Origin: an uncultured Mucilaginibacter sp.
Lineage (GTDB): Bacteria; Bacteroidota; Bacteroidia; Sphingobacteriales; Sphingobacteriaceae
DNA length: 64,000 nucleotides
Reading direction: 5' to 3'
NCBI RefSeq assembly: GCF_903893715.1
Contig: NZ_CAITNG010000129.1
Location: 1-64,000, forward strand
Positions 33,590 through 42,534 of this stretch are shown piece after piece (position 1 is the first letter of the stretch; each line of letters begins with the position of its first letter). The notes beneath the pieces are model-generated. The model had not been told where the DNA came from, did no database searches, and saw nothing but the letters and a program-made list of their open reading frames with translations. Made by a program: the position numbers and the translations under genes.

Positions 33590-34536
33590 AGAAGAAACTA
33601 TCGGTTGTGATACCGTCCTTTAACGAGGAAGGCAATATTGAGGAACTGGCCGCGCGCTTATTAGCTGTTTTAAAAAAACTGCCTTATACTTATGAGGTTA
33701 TTTTTATTGATGACGGCAGTTCGGATGGCACGCTTGAAAAACTGAAAGGCCTTGGCAAGTTGGACCATAACCTGTTCTATCTGGAGCTTTCGCGGAATTT
33801 TGGACACCAAAACGCGTTAAAGGCCGGGTATGATTTTGCTACAGGCGATGCCATCGTCAGTATGGATGGCGATATGCAGCACCCGCCGGAACTGATCCCT
33901 CAATTTACCGAAAAATGGGAAGAAGGCTATGACGTGGTATACAGCTGCCGCGAATACCAGGACGATACCACTATATTCAAAACCAAAACCAGCGACCTGT
34001 TTTACAGCATGATCAATTCGCTGTCGGAAACCAAGCTGGAAAAGGGCACTGCCGATTTCCGTTTGATTGACCGCAAGGTGGCCAACGTATTGGTACAATT
34101 GAATGAGAACGGCTTGTTTATGCGCGGCCTTATCAAGTGGCTGGGCTTTAAACAATACGCCATACATTACCAGGCCGATGCCCGCTTTTCGGGTAAGAGC
34201 AAATACACCATTAAAAAGATGTTCCGGTTTGCAATTGAGGGCATTACGGCATTTAGCGTGCGGCCATTGTATATGGCCACCGGTATAGGTGTATTTTTCT
34301 CGTTCGCGTCGCTGCTTTATATACCATACATTTTGTATAGCTATTTCTTTCGTCCACAATACGAGGTTCAGGGCTGGGCATCACTTTTAGCCACGGTGGC
34401 TTTTTTTGGCGGGATGCATCTGATGGTGCTTGGCATCATTGGTACCTATCTGGGTAAACTGTTTATGCAGGCCAAACAAAGGCCCAATTATATCATACGT
34501 TCAACAAATTTAAAGGATGATCCTACTAAGCTTTGA
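33586..34536 (+). CDS. GT2 glycosyltransferase, ArnC/GtrB/DPM1-like
   Basis: A 316-residue family 2 glycosyltransferase: SVVIPSFNEEGNIEEL start, DDGSSDGT, SRNFGHQNALKAGYDFATGDAIVSMDGDMQHPPE (DxD-type metal site), and QFKGKSKYTIKKM-like acceptor loop (ARFSGKSKYTIKKMF). Two C-terminal TM helices (about residues 230-258 and 270-295) are typical of enzymes that load a sugar onto undecaprenyl phosphate. It overlaps the GT-C gene upstream (4 nt) and the deacetylase gene downstream (20 nt). Confidence 0.9.
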   Translation: MKKKLSVVIPSFNEEGNIEELAARLLAVLKKLPYTYEVIFIDDGSSDGTLEKLKGLGKLDHNLFYLELSRNFGHQNALKAGYDFATGDAIVSMDGDMQHPPELIPQFTEKWEEGYDVVYSCREYQDDTTIFKTKTSDLFYSMINSLSETKLEKGTADFRLIDRKVANVLVQLNENGLFMRGLIKWLGFKQYAIHYQADARFSGKSKYTIKKMFRFAIEGITAFSVRPLYMATGIGVFFSFASLLYIPYILYSYFFRPQYEVQGWASLLATVAFFGGMHLMVLGIIGTYLGKLFMQAKQRPNYIIRSTNLKDDPTKL

Positions 34537-35302
34537 TATCGAAGAGTTTGACATGCCCTTTGAGTATGGCAAAACCATCAGTTTTGATGAGCAGCTCCGC
34601 GTGTCTACCGAAGGAACATTAAAGATACTGGATGTTCTCCGCAAGTATGATGTAAAAGCTACTTTTTACTGCACAGCCAATTATGCCAATAACAAGCCCG
34701 AAATTATCCGCCAAATAGTAAGCGAAGGGCACGAAATAGCATCGCATGGCTATTACCATTCCGATTTTAAGCCCGAACATCTCAAACAATCGAAAGACGC
34801 GCTGGAGCAAATATCCGGGCAAACCGTACAGGGCTACCGAATGGCACGTATGATGCCGGTTGACGAGAAAGAGATAAAAAAGGCGGGATATGTGTACAAC
34901 TCATCCATAAACCCGACGTATTTGCCGGGACGATACAATAATTTGGGCAAACCGCGTAAATGGTTTTTTCAGGATGGTGTGTTGCAAATGCCATCCTCCG
35001 TATCACCGGTGGTACGTTTCCCCTTGTTTTGGTTGAGTTTCCACAACCTGCCCTTGCGAACACTAAAATGGTTGAGCAAAATCACCATCAAAAAAGATGG
35101 CTACGTAAACCTGTACTTCCACCCCTGGGAGTTTATGAATATTGATCAGCCCGAAAAATATGGCTTCCCGGGCTATGTTACCAAAAATACCGGTGACGCG
35201 TTTGTTGCGCGGATAGATGAGTTTATTCGTTGGGGTTGGAAAGCAGGCTACGCTTTCAGCCGAACAGATAGGTTTGTAGAGGAGATTATTGCGCCTAAGT
35301 AA
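34517..35302 (+). CDS. NodB-type polysaccharide deacetylase
   Basis: A 261-residue carbohydrate esterase 4-like protein. Motif 1 is LLSFDIEEFD (Asp-Glu in place of the classical Asp-Asp), motif 2 is SHGYYHSDF (H-x3-H metal site), motif 3 is YRMARM, and a late HPWEF motif is typical of the XrtA/DUF3473-associated subgroup. No signal peptide, so it probably acts in the cytoplasm or at the inner membrane. Its start lies 20 nt inside the GT2 gene, indicating tight coupling. An ArnD-like deacylase of a lipid-linked sugar is possible. Confidence 0.87.
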   Translation: MILLSFDIEEFDMPFEYGKTISFDEQLRVSTEGTLKILDVLRKYDVKATFYCTANYANNKPEIIRQIVSEGHEIASHGYYHSDFKPEHLKQSKDALEQISGQTVQGYRMARMMPVDEKEIKKAGYVYNSSINPTYLPGRYNNLGKPRKWFFQDGVLQMPSSVSPVVRFPLFWLSFHNLPLRTLKWLSKITIKKDGYVNLYFHPWEFMNIDQPEKYGFPGYVTKNTGDAFVARIDEFIRWGWKAGYAFSRTDRFVEEIIAPK

Positions 35303-35313
35303 TCTTGGAAATT

Positions 35314-35793
35314 ATGAAAAGGACAACGAGTTTAATGTTATTATTGGGATTTATCTTCGTCGCTTGTCATCATAAAGAGGAAGATTGTTTGCCTTTTATT
35401 AGCCCCAAATTTTGTACCGAATGGAAGTCCGATTCAACAGGTTGTTTGCGTTTGAGGCAAAAACTTGCAGATACCCTTTCAAAGAATAAACGATTGATGA
35501 TAGGTGTTAAAATGGATTATCTTACTGATAAGTTGGGGATGCCGATTGATACAATAAAAACAACTGTCGGTGCTATTTATGAGTATAACATAGATTGTAA
35601 ATATAGCCCTAAACTAAAGGTAGACTCAGAGCTATTAAAATCCCTAAAATCTAAATACCCTAATCTTGACACATCGGCCGCGGCCGTAAAAAAAATGGAA
35701 CAACCACGCATAACCCACATCGGTTCATTTATGAGGATAAATGTTGATAAAGACAACATAATTACTCATGCAAGTTTTATTATAGCGGATTGA
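35314..35793 (+). CDS. Putative lipoprotein, unknown function
   Basis: A 159-residue protein with an SPII-type signal (MKRTTSLMLLLGFIFVAC; lipobox FVAC, Cys18), followed by a Lys/Asp-rich domain with KTTVGAIYEYNIDC and PRITHIGSFMRINVDKDNIITHASFII. No family recognised. I start at the ATG at 35314; the frame is open to a TTG 9 nt upstream. It is more AT-rich than its neighbours. It follows the deacetylase by 11 nt, so it may be co-transcribed. Confidence 0.65.
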   Translation: MKRTTSLMLLLGFIFVACHHKEEDCLPFISPKFCTEWKSDSTGCLRLRQKLADTLSKNKRLMIGVKMDYLTDKLGMPIDTIKTTVGAIYEYNIDCKYSPKLKVDSELLKSLKSKYPNLDTSAAAVKKMEQPRITHIGSFMRINVDKDNIITHASFIIAD

Positions 35794-35834
35794 GATGAAA
35801 TGAAACATCTTAAATCTGCCCTCTTACATCAATT

Positions 35835-37556
35835 CTACACTTCCCTATCCAAATCCCATTTTTCCAAATAATCGGCTACGCGGCGGATAAATGAGCCACC
35901 GAGTGCGCCATCCACAACCCTATGGTCGTACGATAAGGACAGAAACATCATGTGCCTGATGGCAATGGCATCGCCGGTTTCCGTTTCGATAACGGCTGGT
36001 TTCTTTTTAATGGCGCCTACGGCCAATATGGCCACCTGCGGCTGGTTGATGATGGGCGTGCCCATATCGTTACCAAACGAACCAACATTGGTAATAGTGA
36101 AAGTACCTTCACGTATCTCGTCGGGCACCAGTTTGCTGGTACGTGCACGGTTGGCCAAATCATTAACAGCATGGCTCAGGCCAATTAGGTTCAGCTCGTC
36201 GGCTTTGCGGATAACGGGCACAATAAGGTTACCACTTGGCAAGGCAGCTGCCATACCGATGTTGATATCTTTCTTTTTGATGATCTGCGTACCGTTAACT
36301 GATACATTGATCATGGGGTAATCCTTTATGGCTTTAGCTACAGCTTCTATAAATATCGGCATAAAGGTGATTTTGGTCCCCTCACGTTTTTCGAAGGCGG
36401 TCTTTATCTTTTCGCGCCATATAACCAAATTGGTTACATCAGCTTCCACAAACGAGGTAACGTGTGGGGAAGTATGTACGCTGGCCACCATATGGTCGGC
36501 TATAAGGCGGCGCATACGGTCCATCTCGATGATCTCGTCGCTTCCACCGGTTGATTTAGCAACAGGCGGTGGCGTAGAAGTTTTGGGTTGTTCGGATGTC
36601 GATGCGGCAGGTGCAGCTTTTGGCGGCTCCGGCTGTGGTGCCGGTGCAGCTGCGGCAACCGGTTTGGGTTGCTGCGGCACAATCGGCGGTGGCAATGGCG
36701 AAACAGGCGGCGGGGTCAAAGTAGACGCTATTGGCGTTTCTACTTTAGGCACCACCGGTGGTGGTGCAATGGGTGCAACAAACTTTGGCTGTTCAAGCGC
36801 TTCGGATGGCCTTGGCGATGGCGCAGCGGATGACGAAACCGGCGTAGTTGGCGGAACTACAGTTGCGGCAGGTTTAGCTGCTGCTTTGCTGCGGTTTTGC
36901 AGATACAGTAAAATATCGTCTTTAGTCAGGCGGCCATCGGCGCCTGTTCCGGGAATAGTATCCAGTTCTGCACCGGTTATCCCTTCGGTATGGGCAATAT
37001 TACGCACCAAAGGCGAGTAAAACCGCGAACCGAAGTTCTGAACCTCAGGTTTCGGCAAGTTATTTAGTTGTTCAACACCCGGTATGCTTTCAGGCGCAAC
37101 ATCCGGCAAAATTTCCTCATCGTGTCCGTTTTCGTTGATATCGGTCAATATGGCCGCGTTATCGTCATCCTCGTCCGTCTCTTCCGAAAGTATCTCTTCC
37201 TCTATTATTTGCTCGGTTTCGGGTATAATAACCGCTTCAGTTACAGATTCGTCGTTTTTAAATGGCGTATAGGTTTCAATAGCTTTGGTTTGTTCGGGAG
37301 TGAAAGCTGTGGCTTCTTCGGTTTCAATAATGCCCAGCACACTTCCAACCTGTACTACTTCGTCTGTTTTGCAAAGCTGCAAAACCAATCTCCCCTTTAC
37401 GGGCGAAGGTACTTCTGAATCAACTTTATCAGTGGCTATGTCAATTACCGCGTCGTCAATTTCAATCAGGTCGCCAATGTTTTTGTTCCATTTTATAATG
37501 GTAGCTTCGGCAACGCTCTCCCCCATTCTGGGCAACAATAGTTTAAATTTAGCCAT
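35835..37556 (-). CDS. 2-oxoacid dehydrogenase E2 (dihydrolipoyl acyltransferase)
   Basis: A 573-residue E2 core subunit. The lipoyl domain covers residues 1-80 with the modified Lys44 in ATDKVDSEVPS. A peripheral-subunit-binding domain is near 180-225 (SPLVRNIAHTEGITGAELDTIPGTGADGRLTKDDIL), after an acidic linker; a long Pro/Ala linker runs to ~345. The catalytic domain ends with SYDHRVVDGALGG (His and Asp of HxxxDG). Substrate (pyruvate, branched-chain or 2-oxoglutarate) cannot be fixed, since no E1 or E3 gene is adjacent. It lies 43 nt downstream of cinA. Confidence 0.92.
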   Translation of the reverse strand: MAKFKLLLPRMGESVAEATIIKWNKNIGDLIEIDDAVIDIATDKVDSEVPSPVKGRLVLQLCKTDEVVQVGSVLGIIETEEATAFTPEQTKAIETYTPFKNDESVTEAVIIPETEQIIEEEILSEETDEDDDNAAILTDINENGHDEEILPDVAPESIPGVEQLNNLPKPEVQNFGSRFYSPLVRNIAHTEGITGAELDTIPGTGADGRLTKDDILLYLQNRSKAAAKPAATVVPPTTPVSSSAAPSPRPSEALEQPKFVAPIAPPPVVPKVETPIASTLTPPPVSPLPPPIVPQQPKPVAAAAPAPQPEPPKAAPAASTSEQPKTSTPPPVAKSTGGSDEIIEMDRMRRLIADHMVASVHTSPHVTSFVEADVTNLVIWREKIKTAFEKREGTKITFMPIFIEAVAKAIKDYPMINVSVNGTQIIKKKDINIGMAAALPSGNLIVPVIRKADELNLIGLSHAVNDLANRARTSKLVPDEIREGTFTITNVGSFGNDMGTPIINQPQVAILAVGAIKKKPAVIETETGDAIAIRHMMFLSLSYDHRVVDGALGGSFIRRVADYLEKWDLDREV

Positions 37557-37599
37557 TCAATGTCGCATTAGTAATCAACCCCCGAAATTTAGGATAAAA

Positions 37600-38853
37600 T
37601 CAGGCTTGGGGCCTGTTTTCGCGCATTAAATTTATCAACATACCCATGGCTGTAATTGCCGTACGCTCAATGTTTTGCATGCGCTTTTTACCAAAAACAA
37701 ACTTATGTGCAAAAGTTTTTTTACTGTTGGCAACTGCAATCCACACTGTACCCACCGGTTTATCATCGGTACCGCCATCCGGGCCTGCTATGCCGGTTAC
37801 CGCGATGGCATAATCTGACTTGAAATTACGCAGCGCGCCTTCCACCATTTCCACAACGGTTTGCTCGCTTACCGCGCCGTATTTCCAAAGGGTTTCATTG
37901 GTTACACCGAGTATACTTTCTTTTAATTCGTAGGCATATGATACCGCCCCTCCCAAAAATACTTTTGATGAACCCGGATGCTGCGTGTACAGGTGTGAGA
38001 TATAACCGCCGGTGCAACTTTCGGCAACGCTGAGCGTAAGCCCTTGAGCAGCCATTTCGTCCAATATGGCTTTTTCAATCGGTACGTCTTTATCGGTTAC
38101 TACGTTTTTACCGATGCGATTTACCAGTTGAGTGGCGTAAATATCAACCTCGTTTTGTAAAGCGGCTTCATTTTGACCAAAAGCGCTCAAACGTAACCTA
38201 ACCGAACCCAGCTTGGGCAAATAGGCTAGTTTTATATGCGATGGCAAAGCGCTTTCTATATCAGCTATCTTCTCCGCTAAAAAAGATTCGCCTTCGCCTA
38301 CCGTAAGGATGGTTTTGTGTACAATTGATGGTAAAATAAAGGTATTCTTTAGTTTTGGGATGACGGTTTCTTCCATCATGTACATCATCTCGTGCGGCAC
38401 GCCCGGCATCGAAACATATACTTTCCCTTCATGGTCGAACCACATACCCGGTGCCGTACCGTTTTTATTGAGGATGACCTCGCAATTTTCGGGTACATCG
38501 GCCTGTTTGATATTCACTTCGAGCAGCGGGCGGTTAAACCGTGCGAATATCCGGCTAACGTTCTCCAGCGCGTCTTTGTCCTGCACAAATCCGACGCCAA
38601 AATAAGCGGCGAGTGTGGTTTTGGTTATATCATCTTTTGTGGGGCCAAGGCCCCCGGTCATCAAAATAATATCCGCTCGGGTCTTCGCCTCGTTTAAAGC
38701 ATTCACAATGTGGGCGGCATCGTCGGATACTGAACTGATTTGCTTTACGCGGATACCTATGGCATTGAGCTGCTGCGCAATCCATGCCGAATTGGTATCC
38801 ACAATCTGGCCAATCAATATTTCATCACCAATAGTTATAATTTCGGCCAGCAT
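37600..38853 (-). CDS. cinA: CinA: NMN deamidase / damage-inducible protein A
   Basis: A 417-residue CinA-family protein: N-terminal MoCF-binding-like domain (MLAEIITIGDEILIGQIVDTNSAWIAQQL, MTGGLGPTKDD) and C-terminal nicotinamide mononucleotide amidohydrolase domain (SVAESCTGGYISHLYTQHPGSS, AVTGIAGPDGGT). Recycles NMN in pyridine nucleotide metabolism. Its ATG is 1 nt after the lptD stop, and the E2 gene follows, so the three are likely one transcript. Confidence 0.94.
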   Translation of the reverse strand: MLAEIITIGDEILIGQIVDTNSAWIAQQLNAIGIRVKQISSVSDDAAHIVNALNEAKTRADIILMTGGLGPTKDDITKTTLAAYFGVGFVQDKDALENVSRIFARFNRPLLEVNIKQADVPENCEVILNKNGTAPGMWFDHEGKVYVSMPGVPHEMMYMMEETVIPKLKNTFILPSIVHKTILTVGEGESFLAEKIADIESALPSHIKLAYLPKLGSVRLRLSAFGQNEAALQNEVDIYATQLVNRIGKNVVTDKDVPIEKAILDEMAAQGLTLSVAESCTGGYISHLYTQHPGSSKVFLGGAVSYAYELKESILGVTNETLWKYGAVSEQTVVEMVEGALRNFKSDYAIAVTGIAGPDGGTDDKPVGTVWIAVANSKKTFAHKFVFGKKRMQNIERTAITAMGMLINLMRENRPQA

Positions 38854-38854
38854 A

Positions 38855-41581
38855 TTAGTTGTTGTTATAGTAGTCTTTACGTTTACTGATCTTAAGATCC
38901 TGTAAGATAGAGGCTTTTACCTTTAAAGTAACGTTATAAAATTTATAATATCCAAAGGGTATCCATTGGAACGACATGTCCCAGCAATGTAAATCGCGGT
39001 ATAGCGAAAGCGAGGTAGCACTAAACCTTGCCGCTTTTATATCGTACCCGGAAGTGTATTGAATCTTCCAGCCCGGGGTAACACTGACATCGCCGCTAAA
39101 ATTAAGCGTATTACTGATAAAAGTAGACACGCCTGTGTTATTATACGAAAAACTATAGCTCATGCTGATGTTCCAGGGTATGTTAAAATCGATATAGGCG
39201 TTTGGATCCGAGTTGAGCATAGCCAGCCTGACAGCTTGTTCCTTTGTCATTCCGTTCAGCGTGTTATTAGGTACTTGTTGCTGACCGCTGGTGCCTGCCG
39301 GCTGATGTAGTGCCGTTGAATTGAAGTTAAAGCCTGTCGACAGGTTAAAGTTGGTTAATGTAGGCAGCTTGCCATCCTGAAAAGTATAGCGATTGATAGG
39401 ATGCGCGTAGCGGATCAATTGCCCGTTGGTTACCGAGTCGCGCACCTGATTAACGTAAGGATTTAGGGTACCACCAAAACTAATGGCTAGCTTATCGTGG
39501 AAAAAAGCCGTGCGGCCCGAAAAGCTAATGGGCGAAAGCTTCATGGAGTCGGCTACAAAATTGTAAAAAGTGGAGAACGACAAGCCTTGCAGAATCGATA
39601 TCTTACGTTCTGTTTGCGAAGTATCATTTTTGCTTGCCCTAATCTTCGCTTCAACGGTATTATCTAAACTAAAGGCCAACCCGGCAGATTTGCCCCCGCC
39701 AGGGCCCCCATAAACACCCTGCTCAAATATGGAATATGTTTGATAGGTGGAAGGATAAGGTATGGTGGCATTGCTTACAATTGTTTGATAGTATCCGGTA
39801 TTGGGATTCGAATAATCCGGACGGTATTGAAAGCTCACCGAGGGAGTCATTACCGCCCGGATAGCCCTTAAGGCGCCGCTTTTAAAATACCTGGTAGCAT
39901 ACACCTTAGTAGAAAGACCTGTTGACAGCGAATAATAACCTGCCCTTCTGAAGCCCGGCACAGTATCTGTAACCAACGAATCCATACCCGAAACACTGCC
40001 ACGTGCAAAATGCTTGCGGATGGTCTGGAAATAATCGACCTCATTATAGTTGACACTTGAGTTAAACTGGAAATAGTTAAGTATAGGCAGGCTTAAGCTG
40101 AGCGGTATGCTCTGGTTAAACCCATTTTGAAACCTTTTGCTTAAAGTTTGGCTTGTAAACAAGAGATTTTCAGGTACAGAGGTTACTTTATTGGTACCTT
40201 GTAAGCTATAGCCGATGGTGATACGCTCATACCATTTTTGCGGCCCTACCTGATCTTTTGTAGCAAACGGACTTAAGGTAGTCATGTTCAAGCTAAAGGT
40301 TGGCAGTTCGAGGGTTACAGTTTTGGCAGTAAGGTCTTGGCTGTGCGATAAGTTGGCGGTAAAGTTGAACGGCGTACCGGCAAAGGTATGCCCATACGAT
40401 ATACTGGAATGCAGGTTGTTTTGCGTTAAGGCCAATAAGTTATAATTAGTTTGCGCAGGCGAATTTTGATAAAAAGTAGAGGTGCCCGCATTTACCGATG
40501 CCGAAAAATTGGTGCCCGGGTGTGCATCCGGATCCTGAGTGTGCGTCCATTGAATATTAAAATCCTTTGATGCCGGGTCGGTTTCGAGGCCATATTTATG
40601 CGAACCATAACTAAAAGAAAATGTGCCCTGGTATTTATAACGTTTAAGATAATGCGACGTTGTATTCAAATCGAACGAGCCTTTAGAATAATAAGTGCCC
40701 GTGTTTAACATGTCGAGGTAATCGCTAAAGGCCAAATAGTAACCAAAGCCTTTCAAGTAGAAACCCAGTTGCTGGTCTTCGCCAAAGGTTGGCAGGATAA
40801 AACCCGAGGTGCGCTGGTCGGGCTTGGGGAAAAAGCCAAAAGGAATGGCCAGCGGTAAAGGTACACCCTCTATTTCCAGATAAGCCGGACCCGAAATGAT
40901 GACGTGCTGCTCGGCAATACCCTTGGTAATCACAATACCGAAATCGGTATTAGGATATGGTTTGTTACAGGTACTGAACAGCACGTTATGGTACGCCACT
41001 TCTTTATCGTTCAAACGTTTGGCCACTCCGCCCGAAACATAATTTTCATCCTGTTTTGAATCAACGTTATATATCTTCCCTTTTTTGGTGATATAATTAA
41101 AAATAAGCGAGTCGGCGATAATTGGGTCCTGCCCTTTTTGTTTAAATATGGGCCTGCCTATATAAGCTTTGGTTTTAGGGTCTATCAGCCCGCTGGCAAA
41201 TAACAGATGGTTCTTTTTATCTAACCGGATGTACTCCGCGTCTAAGGAAATATCTTCGAACGAGACACGCGCCGCGTGTTTTAAATAGATTATTTGGTTA
41301 ACATTGTCTGCGGAGGTACTATCACTCGAATGTGCCTTTATTTCAGAGTTTACTGCAGGTTTTTTGTTCTTTCCGGTATCGGCCGGTGCTTTAATTTTAC
41401 TTGCGTCTGATGGTTTTTTTCGCCTTTGTCTTAATAGTTTCCTATCTTTAGCAGTATCCAGCTGCACAATGGTATCGCGGGCTATACTATAACCACCTGT
41501 TTTTACGTAGTTATACGATGCGGCAAACGCAGGGGTGTTTAGAAGAAGTAGTACGATAAAAAAAAGACGGATAAATTTCAA
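38855..41581 (-). CDS. lptD: LptD-like LPS assembly outer-membrane protein
   Basis: A 908-residue protein with a signal peptide (LLLLNTPAFAA). After a Lys/Ser/Asp-rich linker, residues ~95-220 form an OstA/LptA-like jellyroll (ARVSFEDISLDAEYIRLDKKNHLLFASG), and residues ~230-908 form a large beta-barrel rich in Tyr/Phe/Ser/Thr strands (IPFGFFPKPDQRTSGFILPTFGEDQQLGFYLKG is typical of LptD). Inserts LPS or lipooligosaccharide in the outer leaflet with LptE, which is not in the window. Divergent from the amidase gene. Confidence 0.88.
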   Translation of the reverse strand: MKFIRLFFIVLLLLNTPAFAASYNYVKTGGYSIARDTIVQLDTAKDRKLLRQRRKKPSDASKIKAPADTGKNKKPAVNSEIKAHSSDSTSADNVNQIIYLKHAARVSFEDISLDAEYIRLDKKNHLLFASGLIDPKTKAYIGRPIFKQKGQDPIIADSLIFNYITKKGKIYNVDSKQDENYVSGGVAKRLNDKEVAYHNVLFSTCNKPYPNTDFGIVITKGIAEQHVIISGPAYLEIEGVPLPLAIPFGFFPKPDQRTSGFILPTFGEDQQLGFYLKGFGYYLAFSDYLDMLNTGTYYSKGSFDLNTTSHYLKRYKYQGTFSFSYGSHKYGLETDPASKDFNIQWTHTQDPDAHPGTNFSASVNAGTSTFYQNSPAQTNYNLLALTQNNLHSSISYGHTFAGTPFNFTANLSHSQDLTAKTVTLELPTFSLNMTTLSPFATKDQVGPQKWYERITIGYSLQGTNKVTSVPENLLFTSQTLSKRFQNGFNQSIPLSLSLPILNYFQFNSSVNYNEVDYFQTIRKHFARGSVSGMDSLVTDTVPGFRRAGYYSLSTGLSTKVYATRYFKSGALRAIRAVMTPSVSFQYRPDYSNPNTGYYQTIVSNATIPYPSTYQTYSIFEQGVYGGPGGGKSAGLAFSLDNTVEAKIRASKNDTSQTERKISILQGLSFSTFYNFVADSMKLSPISFSGRTAFFHDKLAISFGGTLNPYVNQVRDSVTNGQLIRYAHPINRYTFQDGKLPTLTNFNLSTGFNFNSTALHQPAGTSGQQQVPNNTLNGMTKEQAVRLAMLNSDPNAYIDFNIPWNISMSYSFSYNNTGVSTFISNTLNFSGDVSVTPGWKIQYTSGYDIKAARFSATSLSLYRDLHCWDMSFQWIPFGYYKFYNVTLKVKASILQDLKISKRKDYYNNN

Positions 41582-41597
41582 AATTGATTATGAATAG

Positions 41598-41605
41598 TAT
41601 TTTTG
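41598..41605 (+). promoter_or_regulatory. -7 promoter box (TATTTTTG) for amidase gene
   Basis: Matches TAnnTTTG in the 54-nt divergent gap between lptD and the amidase gene. It lies 30 nt before the chosen ATG at 41636; the ATG at 41612 would be nearly leaderless. Confidence 0.5.
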
Positions 41606-41635
41606 CAGAAAATGTTTATTCGCGGTTCAAAAATA

Positions 41636-42484
41636 ATGAAAAATAAGGCATTGAAAAGATTGATTTGTTGTTTATGGGTAATCCTTTGTTTATCAGCATC
41701 GCATGTTTACGCATATTACCCTGTTGTTAAAAAAGATACTACTAATAATTTCCGTGTACGCACAATAGTAATAGACCCCGGACACGGCGGCCATACCGGC
41801 GCCAAAGGCACATATTCTACCGAAGAACAAGTAACGCTGGCATTAGGCTTTAAATTGCAAAAAGCCATACAAAAAGAAATAAAGGATGTCAGGGTAGTGA
41901 TGACACGTACTACTCCCGATGGTGTATCGCTGCAAGCCAGGGCCGATATTGCCAACGAAGCAAAGGGCGATCTGTTTATATCGCTCCATTGTAATGCCTT
42001 GCCCGAAAAAATACACATTGTACATGGCAAAAAAGTACGCATACCCGATCATTCGGGCAAAGGCGTTTTAGAGTTGGTGTATATTCTTCGCCGCGATAAG
42101 GAAGAAGGCGCTGCCCTTCGCGAGAATTTATTTGATGAAAAAGATACCAAAGGCGGTCCCAACCTGGGTTTTGACCCTACCGACCCGGGGCAAATGATTA
42201 TACTAAACGCTTTTAAGGCCAAATACCGCAAAAACAGCATCCTGTTTGCCAATTTGGTAAACGATGAGTTTGTACAAACCGACGGCAGGCCAAGCGATGG
42301 TGTTTTAGAGCAAAGCATACACGTGCTTTGCCATACTGCCATGCCATCGGTATTGATAGAGACCGGGTTTATTGATAACCCTGCTGAAGAAGACTTTTTG
42401 AACTCGGAAGACGGGCAGAACCAAATTGTGGCATCAATTGTGCGGGCCATCATCAATTACAAAAAGGAGATTGAACCCATTTGA
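41636..42484 (+). CDS. N-acetylmuramoyl-L-alanine amidase (Amidase_3)
   Basis: A 282-residue zinc amidase cleaving the peptidoglycan stem peptide from N-acetylmuramic acid. Signal peptide MKNKALKRLICCLWVILCLSASHVYA. Zinc ligands: His in VIDPGHGGH, Glu in STEEQVTLALG, His in FISLHCNA; catalytic Glu in VLIETGFIDN. A loop of ~70 residues after the second His is longer than in AmiC. I start at 41636 because it gives a normal signal peptide; in-frame starts exist at 41612 (ATG) and 41603 (TTG). The MlaD gene follows by 50 nt. Confidence 0.9.
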   Translation: MKNKALKRLICCLWVILCLSASHVYAYYPVVKKDTTNNFRVRTIVIDPGHGGHTGAKGTYSTEEQVTLALGFKLQKAIQKEIKDVRVVMTRTTPDGVSLQARADIANEAKGDLFISLHCNALPEKIHIVHGKKVRIPDHSGKGVLELVYILRRDKEEGAALRENLFDEKDTKGGPNLGFDPTDPGQMIILNAFKAKYRKNSILFANLVNDEFVQTDGRPSDGVLEQSIHVLCHTAMPSVLIETGFIDNPAEEDFLNSEDGQNQIVASIVRAIINYKKEIEPI

Positions 42485-42534
42485 CTGAAAAAAGCCAAAA
42501 CAAACACCACCAAAACCCATAAACACACATCATT

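Noticed and set aside
33817..34359. 180-codon minus-strand frame inside the GT2 gene
   Set aside because: Antisense to well-conserved GT2 motifs; codon pattern and lack of motifs show it is not coding.
36328..37020. 230-codon plus-strand frame rich in Gly/Ala/Val opposite the E2 gene
   Set aside because: It is the reverse reading of the Pro/Ala linker of the E2 protein, which has clear lipoyl, binding and catalytic domains on the other strand.
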